DNA of 64,000 nt from Vreelandella piezotolerans (GCF_012427705.1 NZ_CP048602.1:930001-994000), one strand, 5' to 3'; positions 18,384-26,890 are shown, counted from the stretch's first letter. Program-made: numbers and translations. The notes: generated from the letters alone by a model not told the origin.

Positions 18384-18405
18384 ACGCAACGCGCAGGCGT
18401 TACGT
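18384..18405 (-). promoter_or_regulatory. Second hairpin in the narK leader
   Basis: On the minus strand ACGTAACGC and GCGTTGCGT form a 9-bp stem (one T-G pair) with a 4-nt loop, 15 nt downstream of the hexaloop hairpin. It is strong enough to act as an attenuator stem, but no U-run follows, so a classical terminator is not shown. Confidence 0.4.
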
Positions 18406-18420
18406 GGTTACGGGAACATG

Positions 18421-18436
18421 CCTTCATCGTTGAAGG
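18421..18436 (-). promoter_or_regulatory. ANTAR-type hexaloop hairpin in narK leader
   Basis: On the minus strand the leader reads CCTTC-AACGAT-GAAGG: a perfect 5-bp stem closing a six-base loop with A at loop position 1 and G at position 4. That is the loop signature bound by ANTAR proteins. The gene after narK encodes a NIT-ANTAR protein, which fits. A second matching hexaloop, usual in ANTAR targets, is not clear. Confidence 0.55.
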
Positions 18437-18500
18437 TCAGGTCCGACGCACTCGTACCCTGTTGGGCCTGGTCCACGCCTATCACCATGTAGAAAAAATA

Positions 18501-18516
18501 AGCAAATACTCCGCCA
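18501..18516 (-). promoter_or_regulatory. Sigma-54 (RpoN) -24/-12 promoter for narK
   Basis: On the minus strand TGGCGGAGTATTTGCT has the invariant GG and GC spaced by exactly 10 nt and the TTGCT half intact, matching the RpoN consensus TGGCAC-N5-TTGCW except at two positions. Transcription would start near 18490, giving a ~145-nt leader. NtrC-activated sigma-54 promoters are usual for nitrate assimilation. Confidence 0.65.
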
Positions 18517-18621
18517 TCACTCTTTTAAATCAGTGAAAACAGTTGGTTAAAGATTTTGCTTAGATAGGAGACTGCTTGGCAAGTGGCAAAGACGGGGGAG
18601 AGTAGAGCACTTAACGCTCGT

Positions 18622-18653
18622 TTAGCGCACTCTGCTTGGGCAGCGTGCGCTAA
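18622..18653. promoter_or_regulatory. Long inverted repeat upstream of narK promoter
   Basis: TTAGCGCAC and GTGCGCTAA are perfect 9-bp arms; inside them CTGC and GCAG pair again. It lies 30 bp after the patatin stop and about 110-150 bp upstream of the sigma-54 element. It could be a 3' hairpin for the patatin mRNA or an enhancer site (NtrC sites contain GCAC/GTGC half-sites). No U-run is present. Confidence 0.4.
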
Positions 18654-18682
18654 GTTGGGGCAGTGGCTGGGCGTGAGCGCGC

Positions 18683-19702
18683 TTATTCGTGTAGGTAGAC
18701 CGCATCGATATCGAGTGTGGACACCCTGCCAAGGGCATCGAAATGCGTGGCGAGCCAATGCTCGGCCGCCTCTCGGCCTTGCTCGAATAGGTGACAAAGG
18801 AAGGGCCATTCGGAGTTGAGCTTACTGGAAACCGATAGGTTATCCAGGGCTTGGTCGCCGCTAATGCGGTGAAAGAGGGCCTGCTGATAGCAGTTCTCGA
18901 TACCTTGCTCTTCGAGAGCGTGCTTGAGTAGTGCGATCATGCGTACCTCTTTGATCAGCGCAGCGTTGAAGGTGATCTCGTTGAGGCGGTTCATGATCGC
19001 CGAGGCGGAGGTGGGAAGCTCTTCGCGACGAATCGGATTGATTTGCACCAGCAGGATGTCCCGCGCGCTGCACTCCTCCATGAGAGGGAACAGCGCCGGA
19101 TTGCCCATGTAGCCACCGTCCCAATACGCTTCGCCATCGATCTCCACCGCTTGAAACATGAACGGCAGGCAAGCGGAGGCCATGACGGCGTCGACACTCA
19201 TCTCTTCGCGGCGAAAGACGCGCTGCTTGCCCGTGCGTACATTGGTAGCCGCGACGAAAAGCTTGAGCTGGTCGCACTGGCGTACGCGTTCGAAGTCGAT
19301 ATGAGCCGCCACGATATCCCGTAGCGGATTCAAATTGAGTGGGTTGAGTTGGTAAGGTGATACCAGGCGCGTCATCAAGTCCATGGCGATATAGCCCGGC
19401 GAGTGGTCGAGGCTCCAGTTGCCGGTCAGAATATCCATAGGGGAGCGGCGAATGGGGCTGGCCATGCCAGCGCGGCTAACGGCCTGCCAAAACTCCCGCA
19501 GTGCCTGACGCGCCGCTCGCTTTCCGCCTCGAGTCAAAGCATCAGCCATCACCACGCCGTTCATGGCGCCTGCGCTGGTGCCGCTGATGCCCTCGATCTC
19601 GATGCGATCATCTTCCAGAAGGCGGTCGATCACCCCCCAGGTATACGCGCCATGAGCACCTCCGCCCTGTAGCGCGAGGTCGAGCTTTTTTACCGGTGCC
19701 AT
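18683..19702 (-). CDS. Patatin-like phospholipase
   Basis: A 339-residue patatin-fold acyl hydrolase with a Ser-Asp dyad. The oxyanion loop QGGGAHGAYTWGV is at residues 10-22, the nucleophile elbow GTSAGAMNG (GxSxG) near 40-48, and the catalytic Asp in YWDGGYMGNPA about two-thirds along. No signal peptide is present, so it acts in the cytoplasm, likely on phospholipids or other acyl esters. ATG 19702 is preferred (AAAGGA 5-6 nt upstream); other in-frame ATGs at 19708 and 19741 lack spacing. It lies 84 bp behind the CZB receptor-like gene on the same strand and before narK. Confidence 0.92.
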   Translation of the reverse strand: MAPVKKLDLALQGGGAHGAYTWGVIDRLLEDDRIEIEGISGTSAGAMNGVVMADALTRGGKRAARQALREFWQAVSRAGMASPIRRSPMDILTGNWSLDHSPGYIAMDLMTRLVSPYQLNPLNLNPLRDIVAAHIDFERVRQCDQLKLFVAATNVRTGKQRVFRREEMSVDAVMASACLPFMFQAVEIDGEAYWDGGYMGNPALFPLMEECSARDILLVQINPIRREELPTSASAIMNRLNEITFNAALIKEVRMIALLKHALEEQGIENCYQQALFHRISGDQALDNLSVSSKLNSEWPFLCHLFEQGREAAEHWLATHFDALGRVSTLDIDAVYLHE

Positions 19703-19786
19703 CGTCATCCTTTCCGTCTTTGATGGAAGTGCCTTTAGCATGGCATAAAAGTCGCCGGACGGAAGAATGGGGAACTACCCCGCAGA

Positions 19787-20884
19787 CTAGGGAGCGTCGG
19801 CCAACGGTGATGAACGGGTCTGGGGCAGCGGCTGGTCGTACACCGCATGCTCCATCAACCTGTCGAGCTGCTGGGCCAGCGTCACGCTGGCCTCTTCCAT
19901 GAGCGCCAGCGAGGCCAGCTCGCCGGTCAGGTCCCCCTGTCGGGAATAGCGCAAGGCCTCTAGACCGCTCTCATGGAAACGGCGGTGAGCCACGGCCAGT
20001 GCACGGTAAGCATCGCTTTGCTGATAGCGGCGACTGTCACCTGCCAAGTACCAGCGACCCAGCGCGCAGTGGTGCTGATCCGTAAGAGGAACTTCTTGGG
20101 AAGCTGATAATAGTTGCTGGTAAAGACGACTTTTCCACACGGCATGTTCCACTTTGGCCGCGTGTAGACAGGCCGTCGTAGTGCTGTGGTGGATCACCTT
20201 GTACATATGGCGTGCTTGGTCGGTGAGCTGTTCGATCACTTGTTCGGCGTCTTGCGCGGCGCGCGCCAAAGCGTTTGCGCTTTCGCGTTGATGGCCAAGG
20301 ACCCGAGCATCCTCCTTCAGCATGGTAGCCGTTTGCTCGACCCATTGATCCAACTGGTGCGCCAACTGCTGGGTGCGCTCGGCCAGGTGCTGGATGTCGC
20401 TCACCACGGCGGTGAGGCCGCTGGGCGCTTCCTGAACGTGAACCGCTTCGAGTGCCGTGCTCATCGCCAAGGCTCGGGTATGACCAGCCATACGGGCGAG
20501 TTCGACGCTCATGCCGCGCAGCTCGTGAAGGGCCGTGTCGCTGGCGAGTGGCGCCGCGTAATGCGTATCGGCCTGCTGGTGCCTTTGACACTGCTGTTGA
20601 AGATGTTGAGACGCTTTTTCTGCGTCATGTAGCCGGGTAAACAGGTCGGTGAGCGTGGCGCGTTCACTGGCAAGCTGTTCGGCGTGCCGTTCGGCGCCCT
20701 CTTCTAGGGATGTGAGCATATCCGCGCCTTTGGACTGAAGCATACTCACCGACTCCAGGGGCGTCATTAAGCTAATCGTGCGGCAGCCCCGCGTGCTCTT
20801 GGCCACGGCCAATTGAGCGTGTAGCTCGGCGACTTGCTGCTCCAGGCGGCGGATCGTTTGATAGGGGTGCATAAAGGCAAACAT
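19787..20884 (-). CDS. Soluble chemoreceptor-like protein with CZB zinc-binding domain
   Basis: A 365-residue cytoplasmic, mostly coiled-coil protein without membrane segments. The middle (about 140-190) resembles an MCP signalling hairpin (ALAMSTALEAVHVQEAPSG, LTAVVSDIQHLAERTQQL) but diverges at the tip. The C-terminal half carries a chemoreceptor zinc-binding (CZB) domain: KVEHAVWKSRLYQQL, then CALGRWYLAG, then AVAHRRFHESG, providing the His, Cys, His, His zinc ligands. CZB proteins such as TlpD and DgcZ sense zinc or oxidants (hypochlorous acid). ATG 20884 has AAGG upstream. A 7-bp inverted repeat lies just upstream at 20912. Degeneration at the tip leaves coupling to CheA uncertain. Confidence 0.85.
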   Translation of the reverse strand: MFAFMHPYQTIRRLEQQVAELHAQLAVAKSTRGCRTISLMTPLESVSMLQSKGADMLTSLEEGAERHAEQLASERATLTDLFTRLHDAEKASQHLQQQCQRHQQADTHYAAPLASDTALHELRGMSVELARMAGHTRALAMSTALEAVHVQEAPSGLTAVVSDIQHLAERTQQLAHQLDQWVEQTATMLKEDARVLGHQRESANALARAAQDAEQVIEQLTDQARHMYKVIHHSTTTACLHAAKVEHAVWKSRLYQQLLSASQEVPLTDQHHCALGRWYLAGDSRRYQQSDAYRALAVAHRRFHESGLEALRYSRQGDLTGELASLALMEEASVTLAQQLDRLMEHAVYDQPLPQTRSSPLADAP

Positions 20885-20911
20885 TGACCGGTACCTTCAG
20901 TGATGACGCAA

Positions 20912-20932
20912 TTTGTGATGTTTTGTCACAAA
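20912..20932. promoter_or_regulatory. Inverted repeat upstream of the CZB gene
   Basis: TTTGTGA and TCACAAA are perfect 7-bp arms separated by 7 nt, 28 bp upstream of the CZB protein start. The symmetry and location suit a repressor or activator site; the half-site resembles a degenerate CRP-type TGTGA motif, but the spacing is 7, not 6. Confidence 0.4.
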
Positions 20933-21038
20933 GTATTGCAGAAGGTTTTTATGTTTGCCTGTGAAGCGTGGCCTTAGCTGATGAAAATCAGCCTCTTGTC
21001 ATCGCAAAAAAGGAGCATCGCCATACCACTCGCCTGCG

Positions 21039-21767
21039 CTATTTCATCTCGGCTAGGTGCATGGGCGTCGACGACTCACAGCGTAAAAACGCTGACGTGG
21101 CTAACCACTCTTCATCCGGATAGTAGGCGAAGACGTACTGGTCCTCTTTTAGACTGTCGATTAGCGGGTAAGTGATGTCCTCACGTACCGCCGGGCAGCC
21201 ATGGCTTCGCCCTAGGCGACCGGTTTGGGTGATGAAATCGTGGCTTACGTAGTCCGCGCCATGAATGACGATCGCTCGCTCGAAGGCCAGATCGTTGACG
21301 TCAGGCTCCAGGCCATCCAAGCGTAGTGAATAGCCATTGCGGCCGTAGTAACTGTTCATGGTGCGAAACAGACCGATGCTGGATTGATGGCTATCGGGAA
21401 CATTGGAAAACGCGTTGGCCACGGCATCGCCAGATCCTTGTCCATGGGACACTAATTCCTCGAACAGCAGCTGATGTTGGTGAAGATCGAACACCCACAT
21501 GCGCGGCTCTGTGGATGGCAGCGAGTAATCGATGACGGCCAGCCGCTCTGCGGATGGATCGGCACAGCTCAATGCCTGGGCCGCTAACCTGAGGGCAGTT
21601 GGCGTGGCATTAGGCGCTAACTGCAGTAACTGATGATGAAGGGGGGATACCCCCGCAGCTGGGGCGGCGGCCACTTGTGAGAAAAAGCCAGCGGCTTGAA
21701 GAGGATAAGAAAACAGTACGATGGATAAAGAAAACAGTACATTCATCATGCGTGATCGAAAAAGCAT
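21039..21767 (-). CDS. Murein L,D-transpeptidase catalytic-domain protein (YkuD_2 type)
   Basis: A 242-residue exported protein. A signal peptide covers about residues 7-26 (MMNVLFSLSIVLFSYPLQAA). The catalytic domain is of the YkuD_2 type with VIHGADYVS and the signature GRSHGCPAVRED, in which Cys is the nucleophile. LVSHGQGSGDAVANAFSNVPDS is also typical. It is likely to make or edit 3-3 crosslinks or attach proteins to peptidoglycan. It is divergent from a large LdtD-type enzyme 170 bp away, with an inverted repeat between them. Confidence 0.88.
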   Translation of the reverse strand: MLFRSRMMNVLFSLSIVLFSYPLQAAGFFSQVAAAPAAGVSPLHHQLLQLAPNATPTALRLAAQALSCADPSAERLAVIDYSLPSTEPRMWVFDLHQHQLLFEELVSHGQGSGDAVANAFSNVPDSHQSSIGLFRTMNSYYGRNGYSLRLDGLEPDVNDLAFERAIVIHGADYVSHDFITQTGRLGRSHGCPAVREDITYPLIDSLKEDQYVFAYYPDEEWLATSAFLRCESSTPMHLAEMK

Positions 21768-21851
21768 GGGGCGTTATCCTGCTGAAGGAGTCAAAAGCGT
21801 AACGAGGTCGATACATCAAGAGTCAGCGTAAGCGGCTATGATAAAAAACGT

Positions 21852-21876
21852 GTATCAGAACGGGAACTACTGATAC
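21852..21876. promoter_or_regulatory. Inverted repeat between divergent L,D-transpeptidase genes
   Basis: GTATCAG and CTGATAC form perfect 7-bp arms with an 11-nt spacer in the 170-bp divergent intergenic region. It could be a shared operator; no regulator is identified. Confidence 0.4.
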
Positions 21877-21937
21877 GACGGTAAGCAAAAAGAGTGAAGC
21901 CACATTACAACGCAGCATAGTAACGCAAGGAGAGGCG

Positions 21938-23569
21938 ATGAACGACCACCAGCCACTAAGACGATGGGCGATAGGAGCGGCGCTCTGTCTGGCGCTGAGC
22001 GGCCCGATAATGGCCGATGCCAATGAGCCAGCCAGCGCCGCGTTGCAGCAAGCCCTCGCGCAGCATCTTCAACACCATGAAGGGTCGCTGCCCATCGCGT
22101 CGTTCTATGAACTGCGCGGTGGGCAGCCGGCGTGGCAAGAGCTTCAACGCGTTCAGTCGCTGGTCAGCGCGTTGAACACGTTGCCCGATGACGGGTTGAC
22201 GCCCGACGACTATCAAGCCTCGTCGTTGCTGAGTGACTTCCAGCAAAGCCAGCAATTGGACGATCGTGCGAAGGCCAATTTCGACGTGCGAGCCACTCGG
22301 GCCCTGCTCTTGGCGTTGGATCATCTATCGATCGGTAAAGTGGATCCTAAACGCGTCGAGCCGAATTGGGATCTGCAGCGACCTGAGCGGCGTTATGCGC
22401 TGCCACGTGTAGTGCAAGCCGTCGAGGAGGGGAGGGTCGAGCAAGCGCTGTCACTGGCGAGGCCGAATATGGCGGCCTATGCCCAGCTTCGTGAAGCGTT
22501 GGTGCACTATCGTCGGCTGGCCGATCAGATGAGCGTGCCCTATTTACCAAGACGCGATGAGTCGCTGCGCCCCGGCGATATCGACGATGACGTGCAAACG
22601 CTTCGCCAGCGCTTGACGCTATGGGGCGAGCCCCACCTGCTGGCAGCAGATAGTAGCGCTTACCCCATGGTCGACGTGCAGGCGTCAGGAGCTGACCCTC
22701 GCAGCTTCGACCGAGAGTTAGCGCAAGCGGTCATGCGTTTTCAGCGACGCCACCAGTTGCAAGAAGATGGCGTAGTGGGAGAGCGCACACGGCTGGCACT
22801 GAACATGCCCGTCTCCGCACGAGTGAACCAACTGCGCATCAACCTGGAGCGAGCCCGCTGGATTCGCCCTTCGCTGGAGCGCACGCCCAACGTGTGGGTC
22901 GATATTGCAGGCTATCGCTTGCATTATACGCGCCCCAATGGCCAGCATTGGGATACCCGAGTGGTGGTGGGCTCGCCCAGTCGTGAAACGCCGATCATCC
23001 ACTCCTCGATCAGCCACTTGACCGTCAACCCAAGCTGGACGATCCCCCCGACCATCATGCGGGAAGATGTGCTACCACGGATCCGCCAGGACGAGCAGTA
23101 TCTGGCGCGGCAGAACATTCAGGTAGTGAGCCTATCCGGAGAAACGCTGGATGCGAGCACGATCGATTGGCAGCGTCCGGGAGGCGTGATGCTTCGCCAA
23201 GTGGCAGGGAGCAGCAATCCTCTGGGACGTGTCGTGGTGCGTTTTCCCAATAACGACATGATTTACTTGCACGATACCCCGGCAAGAGGGCTCTTTCAGC
23301 GTGAGCACAGGGCACTGAGCTCTGGCTGTGTGAGGGTTGAGGGGGTAACGGAATTTGCCCAGCTCCTACTGCAAGACAGCGGCAGCCGTTATCAGCTCGA
23401 TACGCTGATCGCGAATGGCCGCAGCGATCAAAACGTGAACTTGCCTAACCGTATTCCGGTAGCGCTGCACTACCTGACTGCTTGGCCCAACGGGCAAGGA
23501 GACGTAGTGTTCAGAGAGGATATCTATCACCGCGATGCGGCGCTGCTCGCAGCGCTCGAAGCAGTGTAA
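21938..23569 (+). CDS. ldtD: L,D-transpeptidase, LdtD (YcbB) family
   Basis: A 543-residue exported enzyme that forms 3-3 (mDAP-mDAP) crosslinks in peptidoglycan. A signal peptide lies at about residues 8-27, an N-terminal scaffold domain at about 45-220, and a peptidoglycan-binding domain at about 225-290 (AVMRFQRRHQLQEDGVVGERT). The YkuD catalytic domain covers about 310-490, with HDTPARGLFQ and SSGCVRVEG (catalytic Cys about 464). Length and domain order match LdtD/YcbB (about 600 in E. coli). AAGGAG precedes the ATG. A bidirectional terminator at 23607 separates it from the convergent M23 gene. Confidence 0.93.
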   Translation: MNDHQPLRRWAIGAALCLALSGPIMADANEPASAALQQALAQHLQHHEGSLPIASFYELRGGQPAWQELQRVQSLVSALNTLPDDGLTPDDYQASSLLSDFQQSQQLDDRAKANFDVRATRALLLALDHLSIGKVDPKRVEPNWDLQRPERRYALPRVVQAVEEGRVEQALSLARPNMAAYAQLREALVHYRRLADQMSVPYLPRRDESLRPGDIDDDVQTLRQRLTLWGEPHLLAADSSAYPMVDVQASGADPRSFDRELAQAVMRFQRRHQLQEDGVVGERTRLALNMPVSARVNQLRINLERARWIRPSLERTPNVWVDIAGYRLHYTRPNGQHWDTRVVVGSPSRETPIIHSSISHLTVNPSWTIPPTIMREDVLPRIRQDEQYLARQNIQVVSLSGETLDASTIDWQRPGGVMLRQVAGSSNPLGRVVVRFPNNDMIYLHDTPARGLFQREHRALSSGCVRVEGVTEFAQLLLQDSGSRYQLDTLIANGRSDQNVNLPNRIPVALHYLTAWPNGQGDVVFREDIYHRDAALLAALEAV

Positions 23570-23606
23570 GTCGCTCGTCATTCATCAGGACTGGTAGTGT
23601 CAAAAA

Positions 23607-23638
23607 AGCCGCCCCACGTCGTGTGGAGCGGCTCTTTT
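23607..23638. terminator. Bidirectional terminator between ldtD and M23 gene
   Basis: AGCCGC/GCGGCT and CCAC/GTGG stems (one mismatch between them) with TCTTTT on the plus side and AAAAAA before the stem for the minus side. It serves two converging genes. Confidence 0.8.
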
Positions 23639-23657
23639 GTATCGCCGTGGAGAGTGC

Positions 23658-25352
23658 TTATTGGAGGCTTTCGTCGCTGTCGTTATTGCGCTCATAGTTA
23701 GCCACGCTGATGGTGCCGGTTTCGCCACTCTCCAGCGCGGCCAACATTGGCTCGGCTTGGCGTTGGAACGCGATAAGCGTATCGCCGCTTAGGCTAGTGT
23801 TCTCGGGCAGTTCGACCGTCATCGCGTTCACCGGCGTGTTATTGACGATGACTTCATAATGCAGGTGGGGGCCTGTGCTGCGGCCGGTATTACCGGACAA
23901 CGCAATACGCTCGCCCATCGTGACGCGCTCGCCCTGGCTGACCAATGGTTGCGACAAGTGCAAATAGCGGGTGCGGTAGCCATTGTCATGGCGCACGACA
24001 ATGTAACGACCGGCAGCGTGGTGGTTGCCGACACGCTCGACACGACCATTCGCAGGCGCGGTAATGGGGGTACCAATGGGCATCGCAAAGTCGGTGCCGT
24101 TGTGCGGGCTCACTCGACCGGTGACCGGGTGTAGGCGGCGTGGGTTGAAGTTGGAGCTAAGACGATAATTACCTTCGAAAGGACGACGCGCAAAGGCCGG
24201 ATCGAGGCTGCTGCCTTCGGGCGTGTAAAAATTATCGTCGGTGGTATTGCGCACGACGGTCAGGTCCATACGCTCGCCGTCATACTTAACGGCCAGTACA
24301 CGCGAATCAAGTGTCTCGCCATCGATCATGTCAGATTCGACCAAGACCTGAAACTGATCCCCCCGGCGGCTGTCACGACGGAAGTCCAGCTTTTTTTGCA
24401 AGATGCGCGTAAGCTCCGTGACGGAGCTGCTGCTCAAGCCGGTGGCTTGGGCTGAGCGAGCAAAGCTGCCCGTTACGCTACCGGCATAAAGGCGCTGTAC
24501 GGGCTCACCCTGACGTTCGATAGCCGTAATGGCGTATTGGTCACTATCCCGCTCTAGTAGAACGCCTTCGCGCGTGTTCTTCATCATGCGCAGTGCCAAC
24601 AACCGGCCCGTTTCGTCCAACTGGTAGTCGAAGCTGTGACCTGCACGCCAATGCGTCAACATACGAGGATCGGGTAGGTCGTCCAGCAGGGCGAGCACTT
24701 CGCTGTACCCCAAGCCCAGCTCGTTTTGCGCTAACACGGCAAACGTCTCGCCAGGCTCGACGATATGTGTTTCCCACTCAGGAACGAACGGCTCTTCGGC
24801 TGCCAGCTCCAGTTCCAGGAACGACACATCGTCCTCGTAGAGTTCGACCCCATAATCCTCGTAAGAAGTGGCATCAGCGATTTCGACGGAGTCGTCGACA
24901 TTGAGCATGCCGCTTGTAATCGTGCCTAACACGATCGCCATATGCAGCGCGCCATCATCCAACGGGCTGTCGCTCAGCGCGACCCGAGGATGCGCAGCGT
25001 GTGGGGCTGCATCACTTGCCATGGACGCTTCGGCACTGGGAATCACATCGAGATCGACGATCTCGGTGGCGGTGAGTTCACTCAAAGGGATGTGTTCGCG
25101 GGTCGCGTCGAGGGCGCGAGAAGCACGGTCGATCGCTTCTGCCACTGGCGTTCGCTCTTGACGAAGCGACGGGACGCCGGGGGCTGAGTCGCTAGGTAGC
25201 GGAACGAGCACGCTCTCCAGCGGTGTTTGAGGTTGATTCAGGTCATGATAGGTGGTGATGAGTTTTTGTGCGCCCAGCACGGTGACCATGGTGGCCACGG
25301 GTAACAGTAATAATTTGTGCGTGCGAGGCAGCGAATGGAGGATTCGCAACAT
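23658..25352 (-). CDS. M23 (LytM) murein endopeptidase, MepM-like
   Basis: A 564-residue protein anchored or exported by an N-terminal hydrophobic segment (about 13-30). A long acidic region follows, then a LysM/OapA-like segment (THIVEPGETFAVLAQNE, about 195-240), a Csd3-type N2 domain, and a C-terminal peptidase M23 domain. Zinc ligands are visible: HNGTD (His417, Asp421) and HLHYE (His496, His498). Family enzymes cut D-Ala-mDAP crosslinks to allow wall growth. Start 25352 (MLRILHSL) is chosen because the frame upstream runs into untranslated DNA; no strong ribosome-binding site is seen. It converges on the LdtD gene, giving a small wall-remodelling block. Confidence 0.92.
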   Translation of the reverse strand: MLRILHSLPRTHKLLLLPVATMVTVLGAQKLITTYHDLNQPQTPLESVLVPLPSDSAPGVPSLRQERTPVAEAIDRASRALDATREHIPLSELTATEIVDLDVIPSAEASMASDAAPHAAHPRVALSDSPLDDGALHMAIVLGTITSGMLNVDDSVEIADATSYEDYGVELYEDDVSFLELELAAEEPFVPEWETHIVEPGETFAVLAQNELGLGYSEVLALLDDLPDPRMLTHWRAGHSFDYQLDETGRLLALRMMKNTREGVLLERDSDQYAITAIERQGEPVQRLYAGSVTGSFARSAQATGLSSSSVTELTRILQKKLDFRRDSRRGDQFQVLVESDMIDGETLDSRVLAVKYDGERMDLTVVRNTTDDNFYTPEGSSLDPAFARRPFEGNYRLSSNFNPRRLHPVTGRVSPHNGTDFAMPIGTPITAPANGRVERVGNHHAAGRYIVVRHDNGYRTRYLHLSQPLVSQGERVTMGERIALSGNTGRSTGPHLHYEVIVNNTPVNAMTVELPENTSLSGDTLIAFQRQAEPMLAALESGETGTISVANYERNNDSDESLQ

Positions 25353-25969
25353 GAGTAAATAGGCCGCCGAGTTCGTGAAATAAAAGTAACATGAAAGTAA
25401 GCAAACTCGGGAACCATACCCCAAGGGAAAGGGGGTGAATAGACTGTACATTCATACACAAAATATACTTCCGCTGAATAGCGCAAATATGAAGGGTTCT
25501 TATTCAGCCATGAACACCGTTTGCTAACAAAAGTAACCAAAAGGCCGCAGCTTTCTAAAGCCAACAAAACGGTGTATTCACCTTCACCATAGACGCAAAT
25601 GAAGTCTTGTGACAGGGAAATATAACGTGCGTCTAAATAAACGAGCGTTTTGTGCCCATATCAGCATGTAAGCCCGCATTAATAACATCCATAACACCGG
25701 TTAACGATTCAAAAATGCAACGCCGCGTCAATCGTATGAGTGCAAGGCGTATCCAGCGGAGTTGCTAATAGTAATAGGGTAATTTTTTGTATTTTAATGT
25801 TTCATTGAGTTTCTTTGGGGCTTTTTGGGGACTATGACTCCGTGAGACGGAGCAGTGAGTCAACGAAATTCGCTAACAAACAAGTACTCACCCTCATTTC
25901 CTGGCATTCTAGGATTGTTTTTCGAAGATGAAGCGGATGGTTTCGCTGTATGGCGTCGAGGAAATCGAA
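25353..25969. other. 617-bp intergenic region between M23 and LysR genes
   Basis: No convincing gene. Contents: AT-rich promoter-like DNA for the two divergent genes; a 9-bp inverted repeat ACACCGTTT (25514) / AAACGGTGT (25567) that could fold a long hairpin; a compact hairpin CTCCGT-GAG-ACGGAG at 25838-25852; and a weak 204-bp frame beginning at 25855 that overlaps the LysR gene out of frame and shows no family signature. Confidence 0.5.
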
Positions 25970-26890
25970 ATGTCTCGGGTAACACTAGCGCAGTGGCAAA
26001 TGCTGGCCGCCGTGGTGGATCATGGCGGCTTCGCAAGGGCGGCAGAGGCGATCCATAAAAGCCCCTCTACGCTGAATCATGCGGTGCATAAATTAGAAGA
26101 ACAGTTGGGTATCCAGGTGCTCGAGCCCATCGGGCGGCAGGTGCGGCTGACCGAAGCGGGTGAGTTGCTGCTTCGACGGGCCCGGCAGCTGATCGAAAGC
26201 GCGGCGTCTCTGGAAGACGTCGCCTCGCGCTTGGCGGCGGGGCTTGAAGCAGAGATCGTCGTGGCGATCGATCAGATTTTTCCTGCAGCGGCGCAAGCCA
26301 AAGCACTGGAACGCTTTTCGGAAACCTATCCTCAGGTACGCGTGCAGCTCCACGAGAGCGTGCTGAACGGGGGGACCGAGATGCTCTACGATGGCCGTGC
26401 CGACTTAGTGGTCTCCGGTATCGAGGCCCAAGGGTTTTTGGGAGAGCCGCTGGTCAATATTCGTTTCGTGGCGGTAGCGCATCCGCGTCATCCTCTGCAT
26501 CAACTTGGGCGCTCGCTGGATTTGCGTGATTTAGCCCAACATCGTCAGCTCGTGGTGCGCGATTCCGCGCTGCGTCAGTCCACCAATGCGGGATGGTTGA
26601 AAGCCGAGCAGCGCTGGACCGTCGGGCATGTGGGCACCTCATTGGACATGCTGCGACGCGGACTCGGGTTCGCTTGGATTCCAGAAACTCGTATTGCCGA
26701 CGAACTGGCCAGTGGAGCCCTGAAGCCGCTGCCGCTCACTGCGGGAGGCGTTCGCGAGGTCCCTGTTCAGCTTATCTTTCGTGATCGTGATCGTGCGGGT
26801 CCAGCCGCCCATGCCATGGCGGCAGCGCTGAAGCGAGCAGTGAAAGAGGTATGCGAGCAACGTTCGATTCCCTCGAATGAACAGCCGTAA
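25970..26890 (+). CDS. LysR-family transcriptional regulator
   Basis: A 306-residue LysR regulator. The N-terminal winged helix-turn-helix (about residues 4-62; AQWQMLAAVVDHGGFARAAE, SPSTLNHAVHKLEEQLG, TEAGELLLRRARQLIE) is followed by a two-lobe ligand-binding domain. ATG 25970 has GAGG 8 nt upstream; an in-frame ATG at 25928 lacks one. The next gene in the same direction is the glutathionyl-hydroquinone reductase, 81 bp away, a possible target; an inverted repeat TGAACG/CGTTCA spans 26927-26955 just before it. The effector is unknown. Confidence 0.92.
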   Translation: MSRVTLAQWQMLAAVVDHGGFARAAEAIHKSPSTLNHAVHKLEEQLGIQVLEPIGRQVRLTEAGELLLRRARQLIESAASLEDVASRLAAGLEAEIVVAIDQIFPAAAQAKALERFSETYPQVRVQLHESVLNGGTEMLYDGRADLVVSGIEAQGFLGEPLVNIRFVAVAHPRHPLHQLGRSLDLRDLAQHRQLVVRDSALRQSTNAGWLKAEQRWTVGHVGTSLDMLRRGLGFAWIPETRIADELASGALKPLPLTAGGVREVPVQLIFRDRDRAGPAAHAMAAALKRAVKEVCEQRSIPSNEQP

